A stretch of DNA of 64,000 bases from Cantharellus purpuraceus (GCA_025174535.1 JALBUN010000024.1:124001-188000), one strand, 5' to 3'; positions 42,868 through 54,431 are shown, counted from the first letter of the stretch. Notes: a model not told the origin generated them from the sequence alone. Made by a program: numbers and translations.

Positions 42868-44266
42868 TTATGGTTTGCCTTTCCAATACTCCTCAGCACA
42901 TTCTGTAGATTTAAAGCTTGACCAAGATTCCCAAGTTGGATCTTGGTAACCTTTCCAAGTAACTAAGTATTCTAGTCTCCTTCCTATTCCTCGATGTTGT
43001 GTTATTTCCTCTACCTCAAATACCTCTTCATTCATCTCCACATCAGATTCATCCTCACATCTTTCTAATAGTCGTCGTTGATACATAGATATCTTCTCAT
43101 TATCATCTTTTTCTTCCTGTGGTGTTTTGAGTTTTGGTGGCTCAATGTCTAGGTCACCTGGCTGAGGATAATCAAACTGAATTTCACACCATTTTATGAT
43201 AAGGTTGTGTTGGAATTTTACGTAGTTCTACAAACTTCTTAATATTCCATAATAAACATGCTACCTTTAGTTCCAGGTTAAAGACAGCAGCATTTGTAGT
43301 TCTAATAGGCCTCTTATTATTAAATTTTTCAAATAATTGTCCAAATCCTCCAAAAAATGCTTCTATTATTGAGCAAAAGCTACCAAACCTCTTATTCTCT
43401 TTTTTGTCTTCAGGTGAAAGTTCAACACGTTGTTTCTTCCAAGTGGGATGAGTGAAATTCTCAGCATCTAAGTTACTTCCACTTATTACTGTTAAAATAG
43501 TACTATTATAGGCTCCATCAAGACCCATCTGATCAGTTGCATCCATTATATCCCATATAGCCATGTCTTCAAGCATTAGCCCATCAGGATTATCTTTACA
43601 TGGCATGGAATCTGATGTGCATAGAACCATTTGATTAACATCAATGCATACTTGAGTACAAAATGCTGCCTTTCCATGTTTAAATGAATAAAACTCTTTA
43701 GATGCTGATCCAATTACAATTCCTCTTGTATCATGACCATCAAGAAGTAATGTCACTGTTTTTAGTTCTGGAGGATTATTTATAAGAGATGATAATATCC
43801 TTATTCTTGTGTTTGAGAACATTCAAAGCAGTAAATCATTAACTTGTTTATCTAGATCAATGTTGAAATCATGTTCACGACCATAAAAGCCCTTATGAAC
43901 ATCATTAAAACTACTTGGTGGCATGAAGTCTCCCATTTCAGCATAAGTAACACCTTTGACTATGTGGTATAGGCATAATAAGCCTAGTTCTATATTTCTA
44001 CAAGGTCCTTTATAGTCTTTGAATGGAAACAATACCACAAGAAAGAAAAATACTGGTATTGGTCCAAGCTTTTCAAGTAGTACTTTTCTGACATGATCTA
44101 TTTTTTTTACATCTTTTAATGCTGACCTATGATGGTTTTGTTTTATGACAGGCCAACTTATATAAAGAAACCCCCAATGCTTGTTCATCAACTTATAATA
44201 TGCTCTGTCTCTTTGATTCTTCCACATGTTAAGCTGCTGAAGCTCTTTTTCTTCTTTCTCTTTTTG
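42868..44266 (-). pseudogene. DDE transposase with chromodomain (copy 2), interrupted by copy 3
   Basis: It carries TLLLDGHDTRGIVIGSAS (first Asp, about 43715-43770), QMGLDGAYNS (second Asp), SFCSIIEAFFGGFG (Glu, about 43345-43390) and, in the C-terminal frame 42868-43086, a chromodomain: VEEITQHRG, RRLEYLVTWKGYQDPTWESW, SSFKSTECAEEYWKG. One stop (near 43823) and a frameshift near 43190 disable it. Its first 16 codons (MPSDQQKRTKEQKEKEQ region) lie on the other side of the insertion at 52298-52348. Best copy for seeing the chromodomain fusion. Confidence 0.82.
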
Positions 44267-44831
44267 GACGCTTATTCAGAAATACAACAAATACGTATGT
44301 ACAACCTATTTTCCTCAAATTTTATACAATACACTTCAATTCAAACTTATTTTCATATTTCAACATGATTCTCAAATTTTACACAATATACTAGATTAAA
44401 ACATATTTTGATATTTTGGCATAATTCTCAAAAATAATTGTTTTTTCCCCATTTAGTGGTGGCAACTCCCTTGAGGGAACATCCAAATATCATTGATTCT
44501 TTCTTATACAATACTTGTAACATAATTTGAACTATCTTTAATCCCCACCTGGTATTTGTATATCTAAATACCCTATATAATACCAATTATATTCATATAT
44601 ACATTCCTATTATATCCATGTAAATAATTATGTTCATCTCAACCAAATATCTTATCTTTTAAAGTTTATTAAAATATAGAATATATGTTTATATTTATGA
44701 AAATTTCACACATCCGAAATCTTTTAAGATATCCAAATTGTAACTCCCTGGCTTTATGTATCATTGAAATCCTGATGTATACCTCCTATACATCAGAATA
44801 TTGTATACTGACATGATTCCGAACAAGCGTC
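44267..44831 (+). repeat. Terminal direct repeat (MITE-like) C
   Basis: 565 bp, GACGCTTATTC to GAACAAGCGTC. Left outside flank TTG; right inside flank TAGGGGGGTCATTTTAAAAAC, the cargo start. Confidence 0.93.
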
Positions 44832-44910
44832 TAGGGGGGTCATTTTAAAAACAAAAATCATCACCTTATATCATCAACAAGCTTCTTTCTCCATAGATTT
44901 AGACATGCCA

Positions 44911-45408
44911 TTATGAATTCTTATCTTCATTGGTATGTCTGGACACTGTCCAACACAGCAAAGCCAATAGTATACCAATACTAGTTATGTAGATCATGTG
45001 CACTGTACGGCCAAGATATAGTTTCTGCCTATTTATATCTGGGCCTGGCTGTCTAACAAACGCCTGATTCACATGTGTGGTTATAATGTGTGCATATCCA
45101 GAGGTTGGATCAGAACCACTTACAAATCTGTTGGTTTTATTCAGAAAACCTGCAAATTCTGCTACAAAAATAGGATCACTTTCATTATAGCCTATTTTAT
45201 CAGGTTGTAGACCAAGAAATACATATTTGATATGAGGATACTTTGAAAGCTGGAACACTTCACCTTCAGCATATGAACGGTCCAGATACTGCCCAAAGGG
45301 GTACCAGTCACACGTTGTACAATTAGCTAGCCGGTGTGGATTGCTGTGAAAAGGCTTTTGGTAAAACTGTTGATTGAGACGCTGTTTCAGTAATGGATCA
45401 GTCTCCAT
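44911..45408 (-). CDS. Cargo ORF A (copy 3), 165 aa
   Basis: Identical in protein sequence to 1229-1726: N-terminal METDPLLKQR, Cys pair CTTC, one C-terminal hydrophobic segment. Downstream of the transposase as in copy 1. Confidence 0.7.
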   Translation of the reverse strand: METDPLLKQRLNQQFYQKPFHSNPHRLANCTTCDWYPFGQYLDRSYAEGEVFQLSKYPHIKYVFLGLQPDKIGYNESDPIFVAEFAGFLNKTNRFVSGSDPTSGYAHIITTHVNQAFVRQPGPDINRQKLYLGRTVHMIYITSIGILLALLCWTVSRHTNEDKNS

Positions 45409-45463
45409 AGATACCTATAAGTATAAAACATACAAATATTCAATTTTATTCTGGGAAAAAAAT

Positions 45464-46938
45464 TTACAGTTGAATGTAGCATAGGTATACAATAATATTA
45501 TTACTATTGTCTTTCCAATACTCTTTAATACATTCTGTAGATTTAAAGCTTGATGTTGCTTCCCAAGTTTTCTCTGCATAACATTTCCATTTAACTAAAT
45601 ATTCTACGTACTTTCCTTTTTCTTTGCCTTATTATTTGTTCTACTTCATTTTCAGTCTCATAATGCATCTCCACATCATACTCACATCTTTCTAATAGTC
45701 GTTGTTGAGATTGAGTCATCTTGTCAACATCTTCTGCTCTTTCCAGTAATGATCTGGGTGGCTCAATATCTGGGTCCTCTTCCTCAGGGTAATCAAAATA
45801 TTGTTCACACCATTTTTCATGATAAGGGGATGGTTTGATCTTACGTAGTTCTACAAATTTCTTAATATTCCATAATAGACATGCTACCTTTAATTCCAGA
45901 TTAAAGACAGCAGGATTTGTAGTTCTAATAGATCTCTTATTATCAAATTTTTCAAACAATCTTGCAAACCCTCCAAAGAATGCTTCTACTGTTGAACGAA
46001 AGGCACCAAACTTCTTATTAAAAATCTTTTCTTCAGGTTTAAGTTCAACATTTTTGGCTTCCGAAAAGGATAAAAGAAGTTCTTAGGCTTTAATATACTT
46101 GCCTTTACTACTTCTGGAATAGCAGATGGATAAGCTCCATCAAAGCCTATCTGATCATTCTTATCTATTTTATTCCATACAGCCATCTCTACAAACATTT
46201 TTGCATCAGGATTTAGTTTACATGCCAATGAAGGTGAGGTGAATAGAACCATTTGATTAATGTCAATGCATACTTGAGTACGAAATCCTGCCTTTTAAAT
46301 TTATATGAGTACCCCTCTTCAGATGCTGATCCAATCAAAATTCCTCTTGTATCATGACCATCAAGAAGTAATGTCACTGATTCCATTTTTGGAGGATTCT
46401 TTATAAGAGCTGATAATATCCTTATTATTATATTTGAGAACATTGTACGCAGTGAATCAGTAACTTGTTTATCTAGATCAAAGTTAAGATGATGCAGACG
46501 ACCATAAAATTCCTTATGAACATCATAAAAGCTACTTGATGGCATGAAATTTCCTATTTCTTCATAAGTAGGACCTTTGAGTAGATGATATAGTACTAAC
46601 AAGCCTTTTTCTATCTCTCTATAAGGTGTAGAATGTTCTTCAACTGAAAACAATACCACAAGAAAGAAAAATACTGGTATTGGTCCAAGCTTGTTATATA
46701 CTACTTTTTTTACATCATCCATATCATTCATATCTTTTAGTTTTGTTCTATGATATTTTTTGTGTTCTAAGACAGGCCACTTTGTGTATAGAAAATTCCA
46801 ATGATTGTCCATCAACTTATTATATGCTCTGTCCCTTTGATCATTCCACATTTTAAGTTGCTGAAGCTCTTTTTCTTCTTTCTCTTTTTGCTCTTTCTCT
46901 TTTTGCTCCTTTGTGCGTTTTTGCTGGTCTGAGGGCAT
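45464..46938 (-). pseudogene. DDE transposase with chromodomain (copy 3), frameshifted
   Basis: Same domains as copy 1. It shares the frameshift before FRSTVEAFFGGF and adds another near 46294 (T run one base shorter), giving open pieces 46213-46938, 45986-46252 and 45591-45959. It is therefore more damaged than copy 1, although the flanking sequence is nearly identical. Confidence 0.82.
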
Positions 46939-47033
46939 TTTGACTAAGATACTCTTATATTACAGTAAAACAAAAATATGTTCATTTTTTGATAATTGAA
47001 TTTTAAATTAAATAATATTTATTCTATGAAGCT

Positions 47034-47684
47034 ATGTTGTCTGTCTCTAAGCAAGTTGTTAGTAAAATATCTACTGTCTTTGTTAAAAAAGAACCAGAGG
47101 ATGATGAAAATCCTTTGTATATAGACTCTGACACCATCTACATAAAATTCAGATTAAGAAATCCCCCAAAGGACTTCTTTCCAGCTGGATTGGTTTCTCA
47201 GGAAAGAGATAAAACACCAGAAGCACTGTACAATAAGATGATTGAAAAGGGCAATGAAATAAGTAATTCAACCTGGATTCAACAAAATCATTGTATGTCA
47301 AGTCTGCAAACCATGCAACAGGATAATCTGCCTAGTTGTAATATTTCTATTGCTAGAGAAACTGGCAAGAAGTGTGATATTTCTATTGCTGGGGAAACTT
47401 GTAAGAACTGTGATGTGTATAACAATTTGGTTACATCAATGGTTGTTGCATTGAAACAACAGCAGAGAGTTTTCAAGAAAAGTAAAATCACAATCTATGG
47501 TATGATCATAACTAAGGATGGTAGGTTAAAATTATATGAAACCACCAATAACAATCAGGGTGTTTCAATTGTTGTATATCCTTCCTCTGGATACAGCATA
47601 GAAGCTCAGTTTGAAGAGTGTTCTAATGCTATTGACATTATATTCCAAAGTATAAGAAATCAGATGTTCAAAGAATCCTCATAA
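47034..47684 (+). CDS. Cargo ORF B (copy 3), 216 aa
   Basis: Two substitutions by eye against 3354-4004 (Arg to Ser in VVSKIS, Ser to Leu in PAGLVS), frame intact. Divergent from the transposase across a 95-bp spacer. Confidence 0.75.
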   Translation: MLSVSKQVVSKISTVFVKKEPEDDENPLYIDSDTIYIKFRLRNPPKDFFPAGLVSQERDKTPEALYNKMIEKGNEISNSTWIQQNHCMSSLQTMQQDNLPSCNISIARETGKKCDISIAGETCKNCDVYNNLVTSMVVALKQQQRVFKKSKITIYGMIITKDGRLKLYETTNNNQGVSIVVYPSSGYSIEAQFEECSNAIDIIFQSIRNQMFKESS

Positions 47685-47702
47685 GGAGTTGATTTAAAAG
47701 TC

Positions 47703-47926
47703 CTAGTTTCTACACTCACAACATTTTTCATTTATTTTCACTTGGATAATTTCAAGATTTGAACTTTTGTTCACACAACAATAAGTACCATTAGTATCAT
47801 GATGAGTATTTTTGAATGTTCAGAGCTCTTAGGACATTTAATATCCTTACAATCTGTAACTACAGATGTAGTAGTTATATGATTGCACTTCCAAGTAATT
47901 TGAATTTTTCACTATCACCACACATG
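47703..47926 (-). pseudogene. Cargo ORF C (copy 3), frameshifted
   Basis: Homologous to the Cys-rich 74-mer at 4023-4247, but one base is missing in each of two T runs (near 47812 and 47907), which breaks the frame. Confidence 0.6.
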
Positions 47927-47976
47927 CCTTCATTTGAGTGAATAAAAATATTGCATATTCACTTATCTGATTTATC

Positions 47977-48156
47977 TTATACTTGTTGTAGTGCATGTAG
48001 TGGTAGCTGAATCTCATTGTCATCATAAGTAACAGTTATTAGCAAAGTGTCATCTGACAAAGTGCCAGTTACTAATGTAACAATACCTGTCACTGTCATT
48101 TGTGTTCTTGCATTGATAAATGATACCTTATCACCAATCTCGGGTATATTCAACAT
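47977..48156 (-). CDS. Cargo ORF D (copy 3), 59 aa
   Basis: Same length and start (MLNIPEIGDK) as 4299-4478, with one Arg-to-His change near the C-terminus. Its persistence in all copies supports coding. Confidence 0.5.
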   Translation of the reverse strand: MLNIPEIGDKVSFINARTQMTVTGIVTLVTGTLSDDTLLITVTYDDNEIQLPLHALQQV

Positions 48157-48194
48157 GGTGTCTCTGGTTATTATATATTAATTTTCAAAACTCA

Positions 48195-48685
48195 TTATTT
48201 CTCATCTAATTTCCTATCAAGTATATCTACAAACTTCTTAAATGCTTCAAAACACTGTAGAACATTCTTTCTACTATTAATATGTTTCATACCTGTTACT
48301 GTTACAGGAAAACAACACCTTACATTTGTTATCACTTCTGAAAACAACCCTTCTGTGATAGCATGATCAAGCTCTCTTGTAACAGTTACTAGGTAAAACT
48401 GGGGGACTTTTCTCAATGTTTGAATGCAAGGTATTGTCATTTCCTCTAAAGCACTTTTTCCCTTATTCTTCCTTATCTAAGTATGTAAAAATTTTCTTGA
48501 AGACTCCTTTAAACATTTCACATCATCTTTTTGTAATCAAAACTGAGGATCTCATCATCAGTATCTAAAGTAATATCTCTAAAATCTGTCTCAAAAAACT
48601 GTTTAGTCCATTGTGTGTCAACCATTATACCATAATCCCAAAGATCATGAGAACTCCAATCATTGCACTTCTTATCTTTACCCAT
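48195..48685 (-). pseudogene. Cargo ORF E (copy 3), internal deletion
   Basis: Shares the central deletion and frame change of the copy 1 version (4517-5007); the C-terminal 81 residues are open. Start MGKDKKCNDW at 48685. Confidence 0.7.
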
Positions 48686-49177
48686 GATGTCAATAAAGAA
48701 GGATATATAAAATTTATTTACTAGATATGTGCATAGTTCTGAAGAGCAGAATGTCCATATTTTTATCTAATATTTATAAATTGAATTATATATATTTTCT
48801 AAAGTTGTCAATAGCCAGATGCATGCACTCGTTCTGAATACTACAACAAAGTCCCATACAGAATTCCCTGTCCTTTCATCTATCATTCTTCTACCAGTTC
48901 CTTGTTTCCTATCTTGCCAGTCTTTCATTCCAAATTCTTTGCTGCATAGCTAAATAGGTGTACCAGCCGATTGGATATTATCATATCATGGTAATGACGT
49001 CGGATGGAAGGTCACCTTGTCAGGAGCAGTTTGATCACATTATCAAAGGACAGCCTTTTGGCTGTGAGGGTTGATAATGATGCACTTACTGAGCAGACAG
49101 TAGGTGAGACTTTGCAGCGGCATGGTGTACCAGATAATTGAATCGTTGTCCTTGAGCAGCCCGATGATGTCACTCGG

Positions 49178-49741
49178 TGTCGGTTCGCTTATGGAATAGA
49201 TCCTATAAGCCTGCGCGCAATGGTCCTAGCAAGCAGACGGTGTGTAACGCAGTTGTTCAGCACTCCAAAGATCAATCAGGGCGAGGGGTACGTAACAGGG
49301 AAGTGGGATAGTGCTCTGTGGTTGGATGAGGATGGGAGCAAAAGGTCGGTCCCGATGGCTGATCGTGCTCTGTGACTGGATGACAATGCGGAGCCCGGTT
49401 GGGAGGTACGCGAAAGCTGGTTTCAGGAGAATCAACCTCTCGGTGGCGGAGGGAAATCTGATCATTGAACCAAGGTGTTTTACCTCAGTGTAGAGATGAT
49501 GGATTGTGATGTAGAGTGTAGACTTAGAGCTTGGACTTTGACTTTAGAGCGTTGGCTGAAAACTTGTTTTTTGATTCCAAAGGCGAAAACTAGCGCCCTT
49601 TTATATACAAATTCCCAGGGCACAACGACACAATATGAGGAGCAAATGATGCAAGAAATGCTGATCAAGCCAGCTGACGAAGCGTGTGAAGTTGAGCTAC
49701 TAAAGGGGAAATCATGGAGAAATGAAACGACAGATAGGGAC
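49178..49741 (-). repeat. LTR3 copy inside transposon copy 3
   Basis: Same position and sequence as 5500-6062, so it is an old insertion inherited by both copies. The preceding 48686-49177 is noncoding cargo sequence with no feature I recognise. Confidence 0.6.
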
Positions 49742-49812
49742 ATCATTAGACTGCTCATGGACAGCCATTCACTCCAAGGTGACCTTGTATCCTACGTCTT
49801 CGGAGGCTTACA

Positions 49813-51193
49813 TTACTGGGTTCTCCCTCTACATCTTTTTCTTGAACTAGGAATTTGAGATTGATCAGAGTCTGAATCAGATTGATCAGAGTCTGAATCA
49901 GATTGATCAGAGTCTGAATCAGATTGATCAGAGTCTGAATCAGATTGATCAGAGTCTGAATCAGATTGATCAGAGTCTGAATCAGATTGATCAGAGTCTG
50001 AATCAGATTGATCAGAGTCTGAATCAGATTGATCAGAGTCTGAATCAGATTGATCAGAGTCTGAATCAGATTGATCAGAGTCTGAATCAGATTGATCAGA
50101 GTCTGAATCAGATTGATCAGAGTCTGAATCAGATTGATCAGAGTCTGAATCAGATTGATCAGAGTCTGAATCAGATTGATCAGAGTCTGAATCAGATCGT
50201 TCCTTAGACCTTTTTTCTTGATGCCTTGAACTAGGAGTTTGAGATCGTTCATTAGACCTTTTTCTTGATGCCTTAAACCTTGAGTCATTCCTTGCTTCCA
50301 TGTTTGAAAATTAATCCTATTACCATCTACGTCATATGATGACATTTCATTCTTTCTAGTATATATTGTAGATAGTTTTCTAGGCTCACCATTTATGAAT
50401 AATTCCATTCTATTTAGTCTACAAGACTGATCTGAGTCTATAAGTATATAGTCTACACCTCTTTTCACTATCTTAAATGTCACCTTTCTGGTACCATTTT
50501 CCTGTAACCTTGTTACCTCCTGTTCTTGTTTTCCAGCCCAGTGATTCATATCAAATTTCCAGTCAACAATCTCAGATATTATTGCTTTATATTTATCACC
50601 CTGTTTCTGAAGTTTATTAATGTCTGTTCCAAGTTCCACTACAGTATCATCTGTTTCTACAATCCACTCATGCACTTCAGATTTCCATTCCACAATGTCT
50701 GATATTGTTGCAATACATCTATTAACCTGTTTCTGAAGTTTATGAATATCTGTTCTATAGTCCAATATAAGATTCTCTGCATTATGTGTATTGACCTGTT
50801 GATGAATATCTGTTCCATGGTCTGATATTGTGGCAACACACCTATTAACCTGTCTCTGAAGTTTATGAATATCTGTTCCAAATCCTGATACAATATCATT
50901 CATTTCACTCATCCATTCATCTAAATTCTCTTTCCTGTCTGTCAAAGTAGTTATAATTGTATTTTTTCCTCAACCTGTTTCTTAAGCACCTGAATTTCCT
51001 GACTCTGGGAATTAACCTGTTGTTCAAGCATAGTGATCTGCCTATCCTTTTCACTCATCCAAGACTTGACATTTATAAGATCAGATATTAATTCATCTTT
51101 TACTTCCATTTGACTTGCCATAGCTTTTATCAGTGCATCATTGTCACTTATCCAGCCTTTGATTGCTTTTATATCTTCAAAGATTTGTGGCAT
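49813..51193 (-). pseudogene. Cargo ORF F (copy 3), coiled-coil protein, two frameshifts
   Basis: Start MPQIFEDIKAIKGW at 51193. The frame is lost near 50950 (T run) and again near 50262, where one base is missing in the RKRSNERS region. The downstream heptad array then stays open both as SDSDSDQ (49813-50301) and, in the frame of the main body, as LINLIQT (49755-50945). Compared with copy 1 it also has an extra basic segment SNERSQTPSSRHQEKR, apparently a duplicated tail. Confidence 0.7.
49859..50194 (-). repeat. 21-bp tandem repeat, 16 units
   Basis: 336 bp of almost identical GATTGATCAGAGTCTGAATCA units, homologous to the 4-unit array at 6181-6264. High identity between units indicates recent expansion by slippage or unequal exchange. 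Confidence 0.95.
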
Positions 51194-51732
51194 TTTCAAA
51201 TCACTCTCTGCTTATAAAACAGAAATGAAAAAACATAATAATCATTTTTTCTGAACATTTGATATTTTGTATAGGCAGTAGATATATACATCTTGCTTTC
51301 TTAATAAAATGATTATTATGTTTTTATGTTATAAGCATTATGAAGATGCTCTCTTTTATGCTTCAATGCAAGATAGAGTTTGATAGAAGAGTTAATGATT
51401 GGTATATATCTCGGATAGGATCCCTCCATGATTTGTTTCTGAGGTAAGTTCCTTTATAAATATCAAGGTTCCAATCACTGACTTTATACAGATGTACTGA
51501 TGGCACACTTCTGGAACAGAAATTAACAGAGTTATATACTAGTATGGAGCAGGATCATTATTTTCCACCACTTTGGATGGAAGATCTGATGGTATTGCAC
51601 CCTAAAGTACGAGGGATAGTCATACAGTCTTATGTTAGAACAAGATTATCTACCACTATGCCCTAACTAAGTTACTTTGTTTTAAAAATAGCTTCACTGC
51701 ATTAAAGGTGTTTGTTTCCAAGACTTTCCTAA

Positions 51733-52297
51733 GACGCTTATTCAGAAATACAACAAATACGTATGTACAACCTATTTTCCTCAAATTTTATACAATACAC
51801 TTCAATTCAAACTTATTTTCATATTTCAACATGATTCTCAAATTTTACACAATATACTAGATTAAAACATATTTTGATATTTTGGCATAATTCTCAAAAA
51901 TAATTGTTTTTTCCCCATTTAGTGGTGGCAACTCCCTTGAGGGAACATCCAAATATCATTGATTCTTTCTTATACAATACTTGTAACATAATTTGAACTA
52001 TCTTTAATCCCCACCTGGTATTTGTATATCTAAATACCCTATATAATACCAATTATATTCATATATACATTCCTATTATATCCATGTAAATAATTATGTT
52101 CATCTCAACCAAATATCTTATCTTTTAAAGTTTATTAAAATATAGAATATATGTTTATATTTATGAAAATTTCACACATCCGAAATCTTTTAAGATATCC
52201 AAATTGTAACTCCCTGGCTTTATGTATCATTGAAATCCTGATGTATACCTCCTATACATCAGAATATTGTATACTGACATGATTCCGAACAAGCGTC
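51733..52297 (+). repeat. Terminal direct repeat (MITE-like) D
   Basis: 565 bp. Left inside flank TTTCCTAA (as for B); right outside flank TTG, the target duplication of copy 3. The 51194-51732 segment before it is noncoding and contains the 140-bp stretch absent from copy 1. Confidence 0.93.
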
Positions 52298-52348
52298 TTG
52301 CTCTTTCTCTTTTTGCTCCTTTGTGCGTTTTTGCTGGTCTGAGGGCAT
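52298..52348 (-). pseudogene. First codons of the copy 2 transposase
   Basis: ATG at 52348 and the Lys/Glu/Gln-rich start MPSDQQKRTKEQKEKEQ. This is the 5' piece of the gene interrupted by copy 3. TTG at 52298-52300 is the duplicated target. Confidence 0.85.
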
Positions 52349-52444
52349 TTTGACTAAGATACTCTTATATTACAATAAAACAAAAATATGTTCATTTTTT
52401 TGATAATTGAATTTTAAATTAAATAATATTTATTCTATGAAGCC

Positions 52445-53095
52445 ATGTTGTCTGTCTCTAAGCAAGTTGTTTGTAAAATATCTACTGTCTTTGTTAGAAA
52501 AGAACCAGAGGATGATGAAAATCCTTTGTATATAGACTCTGACACCATCTACATAAAATTCAGATTAAGAAATCCCCCAAAGGACTTCTTTCCAGCTGGA
52601 TTGGTTTCTCAGGAAAGAGATAAAACACCAGAAGCACTGTACAATAAGATGATTGAAAAGGGCAATGAAATAAGTAATTCAACCTGGATTCAACAAAATC
52701 ATTGTATGTCAAGTTTGCAAACCATGCAACAGAATAATCTGCCTAGTTGTAATATTTCTATTGCTAGAGAAACTGGCAAGAAGTGTGATATTTCTATTGC
52801 TGGGGAAACTTATAAGAACTGTGATGTGTATAACAATTTGGTTATGTCAATGGTTGTTGCATTGAAACAACAGCAGAGAGTTTTCAAGAAAAGTAAAATC
52901 ACAATCTATGGTGTGATCATAACTAAGGATGGTAGGTTAAAATTATATGAAACCACCAATAACAATCAGGGTGTTTCAATTGTTGTATATCCTTCCTCTG
53001 GATACAGCATAGAAGCTCAGTTTGAAGAGTGTTCTAATGCTATTGACATTGTATTCCAAAGTATAAGAAATCAGATGTTCAAAGAATCCTCATAA
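52445..53095 (+). CDS. Cargo ORF B (copy 2), 216 aa
   Basis: Intact, with about nine substitutions against copy 1 (for example VRKEPEDDEN, QNNLPS, CKNC to YKNC, which removes one Cys of the repeat). Full length in a lineage that is otherwise well diverged supports function at the protein level. Upstream spacer 52349-52444 equals the divergent promoter region of copy 1. Confidence 0.78.
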   Translation: MLSVSKQVVCKISTVFVRKEPEDDENPLYIDSDTIYIKFRLRNPPKDFFPAGLVSQERDKTPEALYNKMIEKGNEISNSTWIQQNHCMSSLQTMQQNNLPSCNISIARETGKKCDISIAGETYKNCDVYNNLVMSMVVALKQQQRVFKKSKITIYGVIITKDGRLKLYETTNNNQGVSIVVYPSSGYSIEAQFEECSNAIDIVFQSIRNQMFKESS

Positions 53096-53193
53096 GGAGT
53101 TGATTTAAAAGGCCTAGTTTCTACACTCACAACATTTCTCATCTATTTTCACTTGGATAATTTCAAGATTTGAACTTTTGTTCACACAATAAT

Positions 53194-54012
53194 TGTTAAG
53201 ATAAGATATGGAGGGGTGTTGTGGGTGAGTGTAAGATGAAGGTGAGGGATGGTGGCGAAGTAGATTTTGAATAGGGGAGCAATTATTGCAAGGATGCAGA
53301 TATATGCGGGGTCTATGGAAAGGTGTTGTTTAGTAGAGTAATGTTACCAAATATCTTTTTGGTTAAGAACTGGGACTTCTGCAAAATATTTGAGCAGAAA
53401 TGGGAATAGCAACACTTCGAAAAGGTGTTTGCTTAATAGAAATGGATGTAATAATTCAAATCATTCGTAATTTGAGATAGAAATAGTTGATGCAATATCC
53501 TAATGGGATATGCAAAAGATTTCAAATCGAATAGGTTGTTTAGGAGTTATTCCAGGAACGACAGAAAGTTGACACAAGCTGTTTGTTTGCAGCTTGGAAG
53601 GGATTGAGAATAGTGAATCTCCTTATTGATACTCGTACACAGTTGTAGTTAATATACAATTTGACAATCACATGATAAAAAAAGCCTTTTAGTAAGATTG
53701 AAACATATGGTAAAAGAAATGATGTGGATACTGATAATATGTGATGTCATGGGGAAAAACTTTTTATAGAGAAAGGGGTTTTTACCCATTTGACTTGAGG
53801 TTTATGACAAATGAAAATCATCATAATACCTCCCTTTATGAGTATAGCCACCCCCGTAGAATGAAAGGATGGCTCACAAAATAAAATCGAAAATCACCTC
53901 CTCCTCATCCCTTAATCAAAAAATTCCCAAACTTTTCACAACTTTTCCTTATCATAAAACTCCCCCTTCTTGCTCCAATAGATTGTAATATTACTTGAAT
54001 AAATTCTTGACA
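53194..54012. repeat. Solo LTR, 819 bp, with ATAAT duplication
   Basis: TGTTAAGATAAG to ATTCTTGACA, flanked by ATAAT (53189-53193 and 54013-54017). The internal strings TGCTTAATAG and GATATGCAAAAG relate it distantly to LTR4. It splits cargo ORF C of copy 2. Confidence 0.9.
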
Positions 54013-54162
54013 ATAATAAGTGCCGTTAGTATCATGATGAGTATTTTTTGAATGTTTAGAGCTCTTAGGACATTTAATATCCTTACAATCTGTAACCACA
54101 GATGTAGTAGTTATATGATTGCACTTCCAAGTAATTTGAATTTTTTCACTATCACCACACAT
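54013..54162 (-). pseudogene. Cargo ORF C (copy 2), truncated by solo LTR
   Basis: N-terminal part MCGDSEKIQITWKCNH to THHDTNGTYYC is conserved. The reading frame then enters the LTR (FIQVILQSIGARRGSF), so the Cys-rich end is lost. The displaced end is at about 53115-53190. Confidence 0.65.
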
Positions 54163-54213
54163 GCCTTCATTTGAGTGAATAAAAATATTGTATATTCACT
54201 TATCTGATTTATC

Positions 54214-54393
54214 TTATACTTGTTGTAGTGCATGTAGTGGTAGCTGAATCTCATTGTCATCATAAGTAACAGTTATTAGCAAAGTGTCATCTGACAAAGT
54301 GCCAGTTACTAATGTAACAATACCTGTCACTGTCATTTGTGTTCTTGCATTGATAAATGATACCTTATCACCAATCTCAGGTATATTCAACAT
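54214..54393 (-). CDS. Cargo ORF D (copy 2), 59 aa
   Basis: Same frame, start and length as 4299-4478, with an Arg-to-His change shared with copy 3. Confidence 0.5.
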   Translation of the reverse strand: MLNIPEIGDKVSFINARTQMTVTGIVTLVTGTLSDDTLLITVTYDDNEIQLPLHALQQV

Positions 54394-54431
54394 GGTGTCT
54401 CTGGTTATTATATATTAATTTTAAAAACTCA

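Larger units (their letters stand above)
44267..52297. mobile_element. Multigene composite DNA transposon, copy 3 (complete)
   Basis: 8031 bp bounded by complete MITE-like direct repeats C (44267-44831) and D (51733-52297). TTG is duplicated outside (44264-44266, 52298-52300). Removing the unit plus one TTG restores the transposase N-terminal coding of copy 2 exactly as it reads in copy 1 (3190-3230). Gene order equals copy 1, with which it is almost identical. Differences are an array of 16 rather than 4 heptad repeats, about 140 extra bases at 51397-51560, and scattered single-base indels. Confidence 0.9.

Noticed and set aside
49755..50300. LINLIQT repeat protein on the minus strand
   Set aside because: It is the shifted frame of the SDSDSDQ array, caused by a one-base loss near 50262. 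Copy 1 reads SDSDSDQ in the frame of the coiled-coil body.
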